Shown here: piece by piece, positions 35,548-43,828 of the stretch | Layout of the letters: each line of letters begins with the position of its first letter | Position numbering within the stretch: position 1 is the stretch's first letter | NCBI GenBank assembly: GCA_050180485.1 | Contig: JBFXED010000008.1 | Location: 1 to 64,000 of the forward strand | Direction: 5' to 3' | DNA length: 64,000 bases | From: CADEGL01 sp050180485 | Lineage (GTDB): Bacteria; Pseudomonadota; Alphaproteobacteria; CADEGL01 | Notes under the pieces: model-generated | Seen by the model: the letters and a program-made list of their open reading frames with translations, nothing else | Database searches by the model: none | What the model was told of the DNA's origin: nothing | Translations under genes and position numbers: made by a program

Positions 35548-36281
35548 GTCGCTTTCCTTCTGCGCCCGGGTATATGGACTTCGCAATGGGTTGCTAACGC
35601 GCGGTCCAATGCGTCGAGGCGTGCGTCGAGCAAGGCGTCGAGCCGTGCCGCGGGCGGCGCGGGCGGATCTTGCCACCAGATCGGATGAGTTAGAAGTTGC
35701 AATGCCCGGCCAGTAATTACGGCATCGTGCTGCAACGGGTGGCCATGACGCCAGCCGCCGCGCGAATCCGAGCTATAGCCCATGTCGCGAAAAAACCGCG
35801 GTTCATAGGCGTGACGCCGCCCGGCCAGTACGCCGGCACGGCCCAAGAACGAGGGGTGAGGGCGGTGGAAGCTGATGGTGCACACCGGTCGCCCGGTAAA
35901 GGCTTCAAGCATGGTGCATTCGCGTGCGGCAGCGTCCTCGAGCGCCGCTTCCGAATAAAGTGCCGCATCGAAATGAAGGCCGATTTCGTGGCCAAGAGAT
36001 ACGATTCGCGCAAGCGCTGCCGCGCCACCAGGCGCGAATGGGTTATAGAGATCGCTGCGCACCAAAACGAAATAGGCGGCTGCGACGCCCAATGCGGCTT
36101 CCGTTTCGGCGATCGGCACAGCCGCCTCGATCGACATATCGATGTCGTGGCGCAGAACCAGATGGCGCGCAGACGGATCGGCCTCGGCGAAGCTTCGGGC
36201 CGCATACCCGCGCGCAAGTAGCGCGCGTACGAGCTCTGTATAGCCCGCGGTCGAGAACTCGTTTTGGCCGATTTCCGTCAT
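35544..36281 (-). CDS. Polysaccharide deacetylase-like protein
   Basis: 245 residues without signal peptide. It has VLRHDIDMSIEAAVPIAE, a CE4-like metal motif (His-Asp-x-Asp), LGHEIGLHFDAALY with a further His, and ISFHRPHPSFLGR. The fold should be the NodB/CE4 barrel, but the canonical TFDDG is replaced, so the reaction is uncertain. A cytosolic location suggests action on a nucleotide or lipid-linked sugar. It overlaps the next deacetylase-like gene by ATGA and probably works with it. Confidence 0.7.
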   Translation of the reverse strand: MTEIGQNEFSTAGYTELVRALLARGYAARSFAEADPSARHLVLRHDIDMSIEAAVPIAETEAALGVAAAYFVLVRSDLYNPFAPGGAAALARIVSLGHEIGLHFDAALYSEAALEDAAARECTMLEAFTGRPVCTISFHRPHPSFLGRAGVLAGRRHAYEPRFFRDMGYSSDSRGGWRHGHPLQHDAVITGRALQLLTHPIWWQDPPAPPAARLDALLDARLDALDRALATHCEVHIPGRRRKAT

Positions 36282-37606
36282 GCCGCCGCCGCCGGCAACA
36301 GGCGTTCGTAGAATGTGGTGACAGGCGGACGGCGCTGGCCCGTGTGCAGAAGGACGACAAGGGAGCCACCGAACCGTTGGCAGACCTCAATCGCCTCGCC
36401 GCAGTCCGCCAGCGCCGCGTCCGCGGATAGGTTTCGGTATTTTCCGCCGAACAAGCCGAAATCCATGATCGAGGTCGAGATCTGCTCCAAGGGCAGGGTC
36501 TTCCGCCGCCTTAGGCTATAGGCGGCATGCCGCCGGCAGGTGCCGGAGCGAAAGCCCGTTACTTCCGGCCAACCCAAGGTCAGGTCCAGCGCCATACCGG
36601 AATCGCTCCAGATATCCGGCGTCACATCCGCGGTGTAGCGCAGCACATGCTGGCGCCCTTCGCGCACCGGTTGTCCGAGCACTTGCTCGAGACCATCGCG
36701 CTGACGCCGCCATTCGGCCGCATCGCTCACCGTTGCAAAACATGGGTGATAGCCAATCACGTGCCCGCGTCCGGCGATCTCATCCGCGACGCGGCGCAGA
36801 AGATTCGGAGAGCGAACAGCATATGGGCTGTCCATGGAGTCGTTGCTCGGACCCATGAAATAGAATCGGCTTGCGATGCCGTTCGCTTCCGATTGCGCCA
36901 TGATGGCGCGCATCGTGCCCCAAGGCTCACCCGAAAGGTAACCGTCCGCCAGGCGACGCATGGCGCGTGCCGGATCGAAGCGCTTTAGGATGTCGCCGGC
37001 CGCCGCGCGAAGCGGATCGATCGGACGATGATAACCCGCCAGCATGTCGACATCATGCGTCAGCAGAAGCTCATAGCGCGTTGCAATGGGCGGCTCGTCG
37101 CACTCCAACAGCGCCGCGGCCAGATCGTGCGCGGCAATATCGGCCACCGGCGGTGCCGTGCCGTACCTTCGCGCCGCCATCGAGGCTTCGTAGGGGAAAC
37201 GTCCATAGCGATCGAGCGTGGGCGCCCCACGCTCCTCCACGCGCGACAACATGAAGAAAATGAGGCCAAGTGCGTCATACCGCAGCTCGCCTGCGTGCCG
37301 ACGATCTCGAGTGCTCGCGGGCGGCAGGAATGGCGCCTGGGCCGATCCGTCTTCGATCGCGACAAAGGTCGAGCGGTTCAAGTGAATGCCGTGCTCGTCT
37401 GTCCGCACGCCATCGGGAAAAAGAACGGAGGGCACCAAAACCGCGCCTTTGGGAGCGTCAGGCCCGTAGTGCAGAACCCGTGTCGCGTCGTTTGTCCGGA
37501 CAAGTGGATAGCAGCGCTCCAGAAACGCGCACGCATGCTCGACTTCCGGACGAAATCGTTCCAGCGCCGGGGCGAGACTAAGCCGATAGGGCGACCGTGC
37601 GTCCAT
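36278..37606 (-). CDS. Polysaccharide deacetylase family protein (DUF7033-type)
   Basis: 442 residues from ATG 37606, which shares a base with the preceding stop (TGATG). An N-terminal region (1-170: YRLSLAPALERFRPEVEHAC, DALGLIFFMLSRVEE) is of the DUF7033 type. A CE4-like domain follows, with LLLTHDVDMLAGYHRP, GHVIGYHPCFAT and LVVLLHTGQRRPP. It is the larger partner of the adjacent 245-residue protein. Substrate and location are unknown; no signal peptide is visible. Confidence 0.72.
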   Translation of the reverse strand: MDARSPYRLSLAPALERFRPEVEHACAFLERCYPLVRTNDATRVLHYGPDAPKGAVLVPSVLFPDGVRTDEHGIHLNRSTFVAIEDGSAQAPFLPPASTRDRRHAGELRYDALGLIFFMLSRVEERGAPTLDRYGRFPYEASMAARRYGTAPPVADIAAHDLAAALLECDEPPIATRYELLLTHDVDMLAGYHRPIDPLRAAAGDILKRFDPARAMRRLADGYLSGEPWGTMRAIMAQSEANGIASRFYFMGPSNDSMDSPYAVRSPNLLRRVADEIAGRGHVIGYHPCFATVSDAAEWRRQRDGLEQVLGQPVREGRQHVLRYTADVTPDIWSDSGMALDLTLGWPEVTGFRSGTCRRHAAYSLRRRKTLPLEQISTSIMDFGLFGGKYRNLSADAALADCGEAIEVCQRFGGSLVVLLHTGQRRPPVTTFYERLLPAAAA

Positions 37607-39453
37607 CAACCCGTGCCGACGATGCCGAAGCTGCGGACCCAAGCGTCGTGGGTTAAGAGTTGGCGCAGCAGCTTGGTGTGCTTGGCCCGGCCGTCAAGAT
37701 GCTCGTCAATGCAAGCCGCCAGCGCATCACGATCGAGAACGCCGAAAGTCAATGAATCGAGACGGCTGCGGATGTCCTTGAAGCGCACCCGGTGCGCCGG
37801 TTCATCACGGTAAAGGCCCGGTGTGTCATGCCAGGAGCCGGTCGATTGGATCGTCGTCGGTGCTTTGGGCCGGCGCGCGATACCCAGACGCCGCAACACG
37901 CCGCGGGCGAGCAGGGTGCCTGTTTCCAACCACGGATCCATGTCCGCGGGGAAATGCGTATTGGCGTTGGGCATACGCGCCGCCTTCGGCGACAAAACGC
38001 GCAGGGCGCGCTTCACCATGCGTCCGCTGCAGCGCCAAGCTGGGGGCATGCGGAGGTAGACGTCGAACACCTCGTCGTCGAAGGCCAGCATGCGCAGATT
38101 GCCGACCGCCCGGGTCGCCATCATGCCCGTGAAGGCGTAATGCTTTGACAGGGCATGCAGAATGAATGCATCCCATGCGTTGTAGGGCTCGTCCGACTCG
38201 AGCCACGGCTCCAAAGTCTCCTGCAGTGCTTGTGCTTGGCTGCTCCACCAGGAGTCGCGCCAACCCGCCGCCGCGATCCGCCGGACCGTGGCGCGTGGCG
38301 GACCTTGGCGCAGGCCGGCCAAAACATCCGCACCGCTCGGCCGTTTGGGAATGGGGCGCAAGGAAGGTGTCCGCGTCCGCGAACCGCCGATTTCGAGAAA
38401 GCGCGCCGGCAGATAGTACCCGCGCAAGGTGAAATCGAGCCCGTGGCCCGTATGGATGACCTGACAGGTCCGACCCACGCGGGGCAGGAAGACGGACATC
38501 GCGGTGGATGCGGGGTAGAGGCCGTTCGACTCGATGACCGTCTGCTCCAGAATGGGCAGTGTATCCGGCGCCGCCGCGAGGAGCGTGTGGTGCTCCGCGC
38601 CGCACAGGGCGGCGACGTTGCGCGCAATGGCCAGTTCCGGATTGTCATCGTATCCCGCGGTGGTCCAGCACGACATGGAGCCGGGTGGGGCGGCGAGCAG
38701 GATCAAGCGGCTGTCGAGGCCGCCGGATAGGAGCAGCCCGCCGGTTGCTTGGCGGCGTGCCGCGTTGCGCAGGGCCGAGGCGAGGAGTTCGGCACCTTCG
38801 TGTTCGCTGAAGTCCGGTTTGCGCCAGGTCAAAGTTCGATACCGGCGCTCGCGCAATCCTCCGCTGTCGATCTCGGTGATCGTGCCGGCGGGCAGAGAAT
38901 CGACGCCTGCAACGGAGGTGATGCGACCGAAGGTGCGTTGGGTGGTGAACAGTTGCGCCAAAGCGGCGGGATTCGTCCTGCGCGGTACGCGCGGATCGCC
39001 CAGCAGCGTGAAGATTTGTCCGGCAAAAACGACGTCCCGGCCGCGCCGCCAGAGATGGATCGGAAAGCTAGCGTGGCGGTCCGTGACAAGAATCAGCTTG
39101 TGGGTCGCGCGCTCATAGAGGGCGAATGCGAACAGACCGTTCGCATGGGCGAGGCGATCCAGCCGATCCTCGCGGGCGAGATGGAGAGCCAGCGCCGCGA
39201 GGGATGACGGCGGCGCGTTATCCGAGCCTATGACTTCGGCCGAATTGAAGATTTCACCGATGGCGGCGACGGACCAACCGGCCTCCGTCACGACGGCTAA
39301 GTCGCGATGATGGGGGTGGGTCGCACAGCCCAAGGCCGCGCCGACGTCCGATTGCCCATGACGAGCATAATACGGCGACACGGTCGATGCCAACGGCGTT
39401 AAGTCGGCCGGAGTGCCCGGCCCGGCCTGGTAGATTCCGTAAAGCCCGATCAT
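37606..39453 (-). CDS. Asparagine synthase homologue lacking the catalytic Cys
   Basis: 615 residues from ATG 39453 (ATGA overlap with the FkbM stop). It begins MIGLYGIYQAGPG, so the position-2 Cys nucleophile of class II glutaminases is Ile, and GEIFNSAEVIG replaces the usual GEIYN. The N-terminal domain therefore probably cannot hydrolyse glutamine. The synthetase domain keeps the PP-loop in LLLSGGLDSRLILLA. It may use free ammonia or another amine to form an amide or peptide-like bond, as beta-lactam synthetases do. It sits among deacetylase-like, FkbM and sulfotransferase genes. Confidence 0.82.
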   Translation of the reverse strand: MIGLYGIYQAGPGTPADLTPLASTVSPYYARHGQSDVGAALGCATHPHHRDLAVVTEAGWSVAAIGEIFNSAEVIGSDNAPPSSLAALALHLAREDRLDRLAHANGLFAFALYERATHKLILVTDRHASFPIHLWRRGRDVVFAGQIFTLLGDPRVPRRTNPAALAQLFTTQRTFGRITSVAGVDSLPAGTITEIDSGGLRERRYRTLTWRKPDFSEHEGAELLASALRNAARRQATGGLLLSGGLDSRLILLAAPPGSMSCWTTAGYDDNPELAIARNVAALCGAEHHTLLAAAPDTLPILEQTVIESNGLYPASTAMSVFLPRVGRTCQVIHTGHGLDFTLRGYYLPARFLEIGGSRTRTPSLRPIPKRPSGADVLAGLRQGPPRATVRRIAAAGWRDSWWSSQAQALQETLEPWLESDEPYNAWDAFILHALSKHYAFTGMMATRAVGNLRMLAFDDEVFDVYLRMPPAWRCSGRMVKRALRVLSPKAARMPNANTHFPADMDPWLETGTLLARGVLRRLGIARRPKAPTTIQSTGSWHDTPGLYRDEPAHRVRFKDIRSRLDSLTFGVLDRDALAACIDEHLDGRAKHTKLLRQLLTHDAWVRSFGIVGTG

Positions 39454-40436
39454 GGCAGGTGCGCGACGCGCTCCTGCGGCAGAGCCATGACATTGCCGCG
39501 CGGGCCGACGAAGACGCGATAGCCGTGAGGTTCGATATGCGCTTTCGTCAGCCGCCAAATCTTCTCGCCACCGCGCGTGTACCACCCGGCCAACCGGATG
39601 CGGGGGCGCAGAACACGCAAAGCATGCGCGGCGCCCTCCAAAGCCTCCACCTCGGCGCCATTGAGCGTGAGGCTCAACATATCGAGCCGCTGCAGCCGGA
39701 ACTCCTCGACCAAACCGTCGATGCTGACAGTGCGAACCCGTTCCTTCCGCACCCCTTTCTGCACTTCGCCGATCAGCGAGTTGCCCTGGGCTTCCGTTGT
39801 CTCAAGCTCAAGCTCCGTCGCTTCTTTCCACGCTGCGCGGTGCAGTGCGGTCACGTTGCCGATCCGGTTGTGCGTCATGTTGCGCTGAAGCAGCGCATGA
39901 CACGCGGCGCTGGCCTCGATCGCATAGAGATGACCGTCGCCAATCTCGGGTGCAATTCGCAATTCGCCAAAACCGAGAAAGGCGCCGCAATCGATGAAGA
40001 TCTCGCCCCGCTTCGGGCGAAACGCCTCGTTGAGCGCCGCGTGTGTCTCCGGGGGCTGGTCGGCGATCGCGTCCTTGTGCTGGCCATGAAAGCCGAACAT
40101 TGCTTCCACCGCATAGCCGATAGGCTTCAGGTCGGGTCGCATATGCGGGTAGACGTAGCGGTTCAGGCAATCCTTCACGAGACGGAAATGGGTTTTTGGA
40201 ATCGCGGCCGGCAGGTCGCCGCGCAAAAGATGAAAGACTTCGAGGTTTGCCTTCTCCGTCGCAAAGCCGTGGAATCGCGGCCCGCCTTCGAGCTCGATCC
40301 ATGGCGTATCGCCGTCTTGGCCATAGGACAGACGCGGCGCGAGCTTGTCGATCTCGGCCAGCATGCAGGCATATTCGCGGCGCCAGCGCGCGCGATAGCC
40401 GGGAACCAGCGTCTTGAGTTCAACGGGGATCTTCAT
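39450..40436 (-). CDS. FkbM family methyltransferase
   Basis: 328 residues. An N-terminal extension of about 150 residues precedes the SAM domain: EIFIDCGAFLGFGELRI (motif I), LYAIEASAACHALLQRN, and RLDMLSLTLNGAEVEALEGA, where the usual KxDVEG is LTLNGAE. The altered acidic motif means methyltransferase activity is likely but not certain. ATGA overlaps join it to the sulfotransferase upstream and the Cys-less AsnB downstream. Confidence 0.83.
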   Translation of the reverse strand: MKIPVELKTLVPGYRARWRREYACMLAEIDKLAPRLSYGQDGDTPWIELEGGPRFHGFATEKANLEVFHLLRGDLPAAIPKTHFRLVKDCLNRYVYPHMRPDLKPIGYAVEAMFGFHGQHKDAIADQPPETHAALNEAFRPKRGEIFIDCGAFLGFGELRIAPEIGDGHLYAIEASAACHALLQRNMTHNRIGNVTALHRAAWKEATELELETTEAQGNSLIGEVQKGVRKERVRTVSIDGLVEEFRLQRLDMLSLTLNGAEVEALEGAAHALRVLRPRIRLAGWYTRGGEKIWRLTKAHIEPHGYRVFVGPRGNVMALPQERVAHLP

Positions 40437-41311
40437 GCCCGGACCCCGAGAGGTGTTGGAGCGAGTTTATGAACACGGCGCGGATCGTAGTCGCGAAAGT
40501 ACCCGATACGCGCCAGTACGGGGGTGGGGATGCGACTAACAAAACGTTCGAAGGTCGTGATGTCTTCGCCCAATATCACGGTTGCGCCAAATCCTTGCGA
40601 GACGTTGTCGTTCATCGGACCGCCGACGCTAAGAGAAGAAGGGGCCAGGCCAAGCGCTTGGAAATGCCGCGCCATGATGTCGAGGTTGATCAGTTCCTCG
40701 GTACGGATCTCGACCAGCCGGGCCACACGTCCTTCATCGGCCAATGCCTGGGCACGCAGGTAGACCTCGCACCATGCCCACAGATACAGCTCGCCTTGCG
40801 ATAAATGGGACGGGTCCAGCCGCAGTTGGTTGGCGGATGCATCCGGGCTGTTGTTGTCGAGATAGATGTTCTTTCCCCGGTTGAGAAAGCTGCGCATGTT
40901 GGAGATCGGGTCGCGGACTAAGCGGATCAGCGCGATTTGTGGGATCGCTTGGGCGATTGGCTGGTGCAGGCCGCGGACGAAATACTTGCTGACGTCGATA
41001 TATATGTCGGCTTTGGCGCGCGAAACCTGCCTTTCGATCCAGTCGAGCCGTCGTTGGGCCATTTTTCGAAGCGCGTCTTCATCGCCGCGGACGAAAGCTT
41101 CCAAGACCTTGCCGCGGCCCAGAAGCTCGTGCGTTTCCACGAACCGGCGGCGAAAGTGTCGTTCGAGCGAGACGAAAGGTTTCGGCAGGACGGGCCGCAC
41201 TTGCGGCTCCTCGAACAGAACCAGCGCGCCTGGAACATGGCGGCGCAGCAACGCGGACAAATAATTCTGTCCGCTCCGCCCAGCTGTGGCGGTGAAGATG
41301 TAGCGCGTCAT
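40433..41311 (-). CDS. Sulfotransferase family protein
   Basis: 292 residues, P-loop fold. The 5'-phosphosulfate-binding loop is FTATAGRSGQNYLSALL at residues 6-22. The 3'-phosphate-binding region is ALIRLVRDPISNMRSFL. It should transfer sulfate from PAPS to a hydroxyl of the glycan or its precursor. No PAPS synthesis genes are near. It ends the decoration block (35.5-41.3 kb) and follows PseI by 19 nt. Confidence 0.82.
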   Translation of the reverse strand: MTRYIFTATAGRSGQNYLSALLRRHVPGALVLFEEPQVRPVLPKPFVSLERHFRRRFVETHELLGRGKVLEAFVRGDEDALRKMAQRRLDWIERQVSRAKADIYIDVSKYFVRGLHQPIAQAIPQIALIRLVRDPISNMRSFLNRGKNIYLDNNSPDASANQLRLDPSHLSQGELYLWAWCEVYLRAQALADEGRVARLVEIRTEELINLDIMARHFQALGLAPSSLSVGGPMNDNVSQGFGATVILGEDITTFERFVSRIPTPVLARIGYFRDYDPRRVHKLAPTPLGVRA

Positions 41312-41330
41312 ACCTGGTGTCGCCGGCGGT

Positions 41331-42380
41331 TCAGTCTATGAAGTCCCAAGACAGGGGTGTGCCGCGCCGGATCGCGCGTTTGGCGCGGCGGCCCAGGATC
41401 TCGTGGAAATGCTTGGGCGGCAGGCCGAGGCCGGGGCGGATCGAGCGCACGGTTTCGGCGGTGAACGCCTCACCCGCCGCCATATCGCGAACGACGTAGA
41501 GCGAACGGCGGAACTTCATATTGGGGCGTTCGCTGGCCGTGCGCTCCTCGACGCCGGTGCCAAGCGCGGCAAACGCCGCGCGGCAATCGCGAACCAGCGT
41601 TGCAAACTCCTGCGGTTCCAGCGAAAAGGCGGCATCCGGCCCGCCTTCATCGCGCCGCAAGGTCAGATGCTTCTCCACGACTACGGCGCCAAGAGCGACG
41701 CCCGCGACGGCGCAAGTCGTGCCGTGGGTATGATCGGAGAGGCCGATCAGCACGTCGTACCGGTCGGCCAGCGCGCGGATGCGCTTGAGGTTGCTTTCCT
41801 CCGTCGGTGTCGGATAACCGCTCACGCAATGGAGGAGCACGATGTCGCCAGTTCCGGTACCGCGCGCGGCGGCCAATGCTTCGGCGACCTCGTCGGGCCC
41901 CGCCATGCCGGTCGATATGATCAGCGGTTTGCGGGTCGCCGCGGCACGCTCGATCAATGGCAGGTCGACGATCTCGAAGGACGCGATTTTATAGGCCGGT
42001 GCGCCCAGCTTCTCCAAAAGCTCGATCGCGGTCGCGTCGAACGGGCTCGAAAAGACCGTGATACCGAGTGTGCGGCCGTGATCGAACAGGCGGGGGTGCC
42101 AGTCCCACGGCGTGTGCGCCTCCCGGTAAAGGTCGTGAAGAGTACGGTTGTGCCATAACCCACCCTGGATACGGAATTCGGGGCCGTCGTGATCCAGCGT
42201 GATCGTATCGGCGGTATAGGTCTGTAGCTTGACGGCGTCAGCGCCAGCTTGCTTCGCCGCCGTCATGATCGCGAGAGCGCGGTCCAGTTCGCCCAGATGG
42301 TTGGCCGACATCTCGGCGATGATGTAGGGCGAAGCATTGGGGCCGATTATGCGCCCGGCGATGTTGATCGATCGCATCAT
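41331..42380 (-). CDS. pseI: Pseudaminic acid synthase
   Basis: 349 residues, NeuB superfamily. AEMSANHLGELDRAL is the catalytic entry. HNRTLHDLYREAHTPWDWH is characteristic of PseI rather than NeuB/LegI. SSPFDATAIELLEKL, GLSDHTHGTT and VVEKHLTLRR follow, then a C-terminal SAF antifreeze-like domain (RRSLYVVRDMAAGEAFT). It condenses 2,4-diacetamido-trideoxy-altrose with PEP to pseudaminic acid. Start ATG 42380 overlaps the PseG-fusion stop (ATGA). The neighbours supply PseG, PseC and PseB. Confidence 0.92.
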   Translation of the reverse strand: MMRSINIAGRIIGPNASPYIIAEMSANHLGELDRALAIMTAAKQAGADAVKLQTYTADTITLDHDGPEFRIQGGLWHNRTLHDLYREAHTPWDWHPRLFDHGRTLGITVFSSPFDATAIELLEKLGAPAYKIASFEIVDLPLIERAAATRKPLIISTGMAGPDEVAEALAAARGTGTGDIVLLHCVSGYPTPTEESNLKRIRALADRYDVLIGLSDHTHGTTCAVAGVALGAVVVEKHLTLRRDEGGPDAAFSLEPQEFATLVRDCRAAFAALGTGVEERTASERPNMKFRRSLYVVRDMAAGEAFTAETVRSIRPGLGLPPKHFHEILGRRAKRAIRRGTPLSWDFID

Positions 42381-43828
42381 GGCCTTGCCTCGTACCAACC
42401 GTTCGTCCGCCGATAGCCCGCGCTCAGGAACAAGGCGTGGGACGCCACATTCTCAGGCAGGACTTCCGCGAGAAGCGAAGCCTCCGGCACCAACCGTCGC
42501 GCCGCGGCAAGTGCCGCCGTGCCAACACCGTGGCCATGGCGCGCCGCATCGATCAGGATGGAAACCTCCCATCCTTTCTCGCCCTTGCGGTCGAGGCGCA
42601 GTACGCCGGCGGGCTCTTCATCGTGCATCACGAGGTTGAGAAGGCAATCCGGATTGGTCAAATGCGCGCCGAGCCAGGCACGGTGGGTGACCTCGTCCGG
42701 CGCTTCCGTTACGCGCGCATGCCGCCGTGTTTCGGGCTGGCGCTGCCACTGCAGCATTGTCTCCGCATCACCCATCGTGGCGGGCCGCAGCCAGACGGGG
42801 CGGCCATCCTTGGCGAGGGGTGGGTCGAGCCGCAATGCGATGCGTTGCGCGCCGCGCCCGTCGCAGAGCGCCGTCGCGGCGGCGGCCATCCGCGCACGCT
42901 TCTCCGCATCGCGGGCCAGCATGTGCACGGCTACAACGGCGGCTTCGACATTGGACGCTAACGAGGCAGCGCCTACATCCGACACGGCGGCGGCCGGATC
43001 GCGCTGGTTATCCGCTAAGACCAGTATAACGGCTGGCAACCCGATGCAGCAGCGCTCCAGCGCGCTGACACCCCCCGCGCCGACCGCGAGGTCGGCATTG
43101 ACGAGGAGCGCCGCCACGTCGGGCGAATCGAGGTGGAGGCGGATGTCTCCGCTCGCGCGCTCGACGGCCTCCATAACGTCGGCGACGTGGCGCGCGCCGC
43201 GGCCGAGCATGATATCGACGGCCCAACCGTTCAGCGGCTTGGCGGCGAGCGCGGCTAGAAAGCGCCCCGTGGCGTTGTCCGGGTCCGTGCCTCCGAAAGA
43301 AACGAGAAGGCGCGGCGTTGCGGGTGCTTTCCGGTCGCTAAATCGCATGGCTACCAGTTCGGGCCGTAATGGCGCGTAGGACGGGCCTACAAGCCGGATC
43401 GATGCGGTTGGGACATGGTCCGTGCGCATTGCTGCCGTCCGGCCCGGTGTTGGATCGACCAGGATGTCGGCGTCGTGGATCCGACCCGGCAGATCGTCAA
43501 GGACGAGGATGCGCCGTGCGAAACGACGGCATGCCTTCTCGTAGATGCGATCGAGGCCGTAATGGTCGACGATCAGAAGATCGCATCCGCCGTCCGTATG
43601 GGCTTCAAGAGAGTGTGCATCATGATTCGCGCGCGGCGTCAGAACACGGATTTCGAAGGGACTGCCGTCCAGTTCGGGCACGACAGCCGAACTTTCCACG
43701 CCGACAACGAAGCGGCAGGTCCAGCCCTCGCGCCTCAGGACATGGGCCAGCGTGAGGCAGCGCCGGATGTGGCCGGTGCCGATCGATACCGAAGCGTCGG
43801 CGCGGATGAGCGCGATACGGCCCGTCAT
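42377..43828 (-). CDS. pseG: PseG UDP-sugar hydrolase fused to a GNAT acetyltransferase
   Basis: 483 residues. Residues 1-335 are PseG: ADASVSIGTGHIRRCLTLA with the catalytic His, LLIVDHYGLDRIYEKA, GGTDPDNATGRFL, and AVGAGGVSALERCCIGLP. Residues about 345-483 are a GNAT domain (WLRPATMGDAETMLQW, VSILIDAARHGHGVGTAAL), like PseH. PseH acetylates N4 and PseG then removes UDP, so one chain may do both consecutive steps. A separate GNAT gene lies at 47725. Domain order is PseG then GNAT; there is no stop or frameshift between. Confidence 0.9.
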   Translation of the reverse strand: MTGRIALIRADASVSIGTGHIRRCLTLAHVLRREGWTCRFVVGVESSAVVPELDGSPFEIRVLTPRANHDAHSLEAHTDGGCDLLIVDHYGLDRIYEKACRRFARRILVLDDLPGRIHDADILVDPTPGRTAAMRTDHVPTASIRLVGPSYAPLRPELVAMRFSDRKAPATPRLLVSFGGTDPDNATGRFLAALAAKPLNGWAVDIMLGRGARHVADVMEAVERASGDIRLHLDSPDVAALLVNADLAVGAGGVSALERCCIGLPAVILVLADNQRDPAAAVSDVGAASLASNVEAAVVAVHMLARDAEKRARMAAAATALCDGRGAQRIALRLDPPLAKDGRPVWLRPATMGDAETMLQWQRQPETRRHARVTEAPDEVTHRAWLGAHLTNPDCLLNLVMHDEEPAGVLRLDRKGEKGWEVSILIDAARHGHGVGTAALAAARRLVPEASLLAEVLPENVASHALFLSAGYRRTNGWYEARP

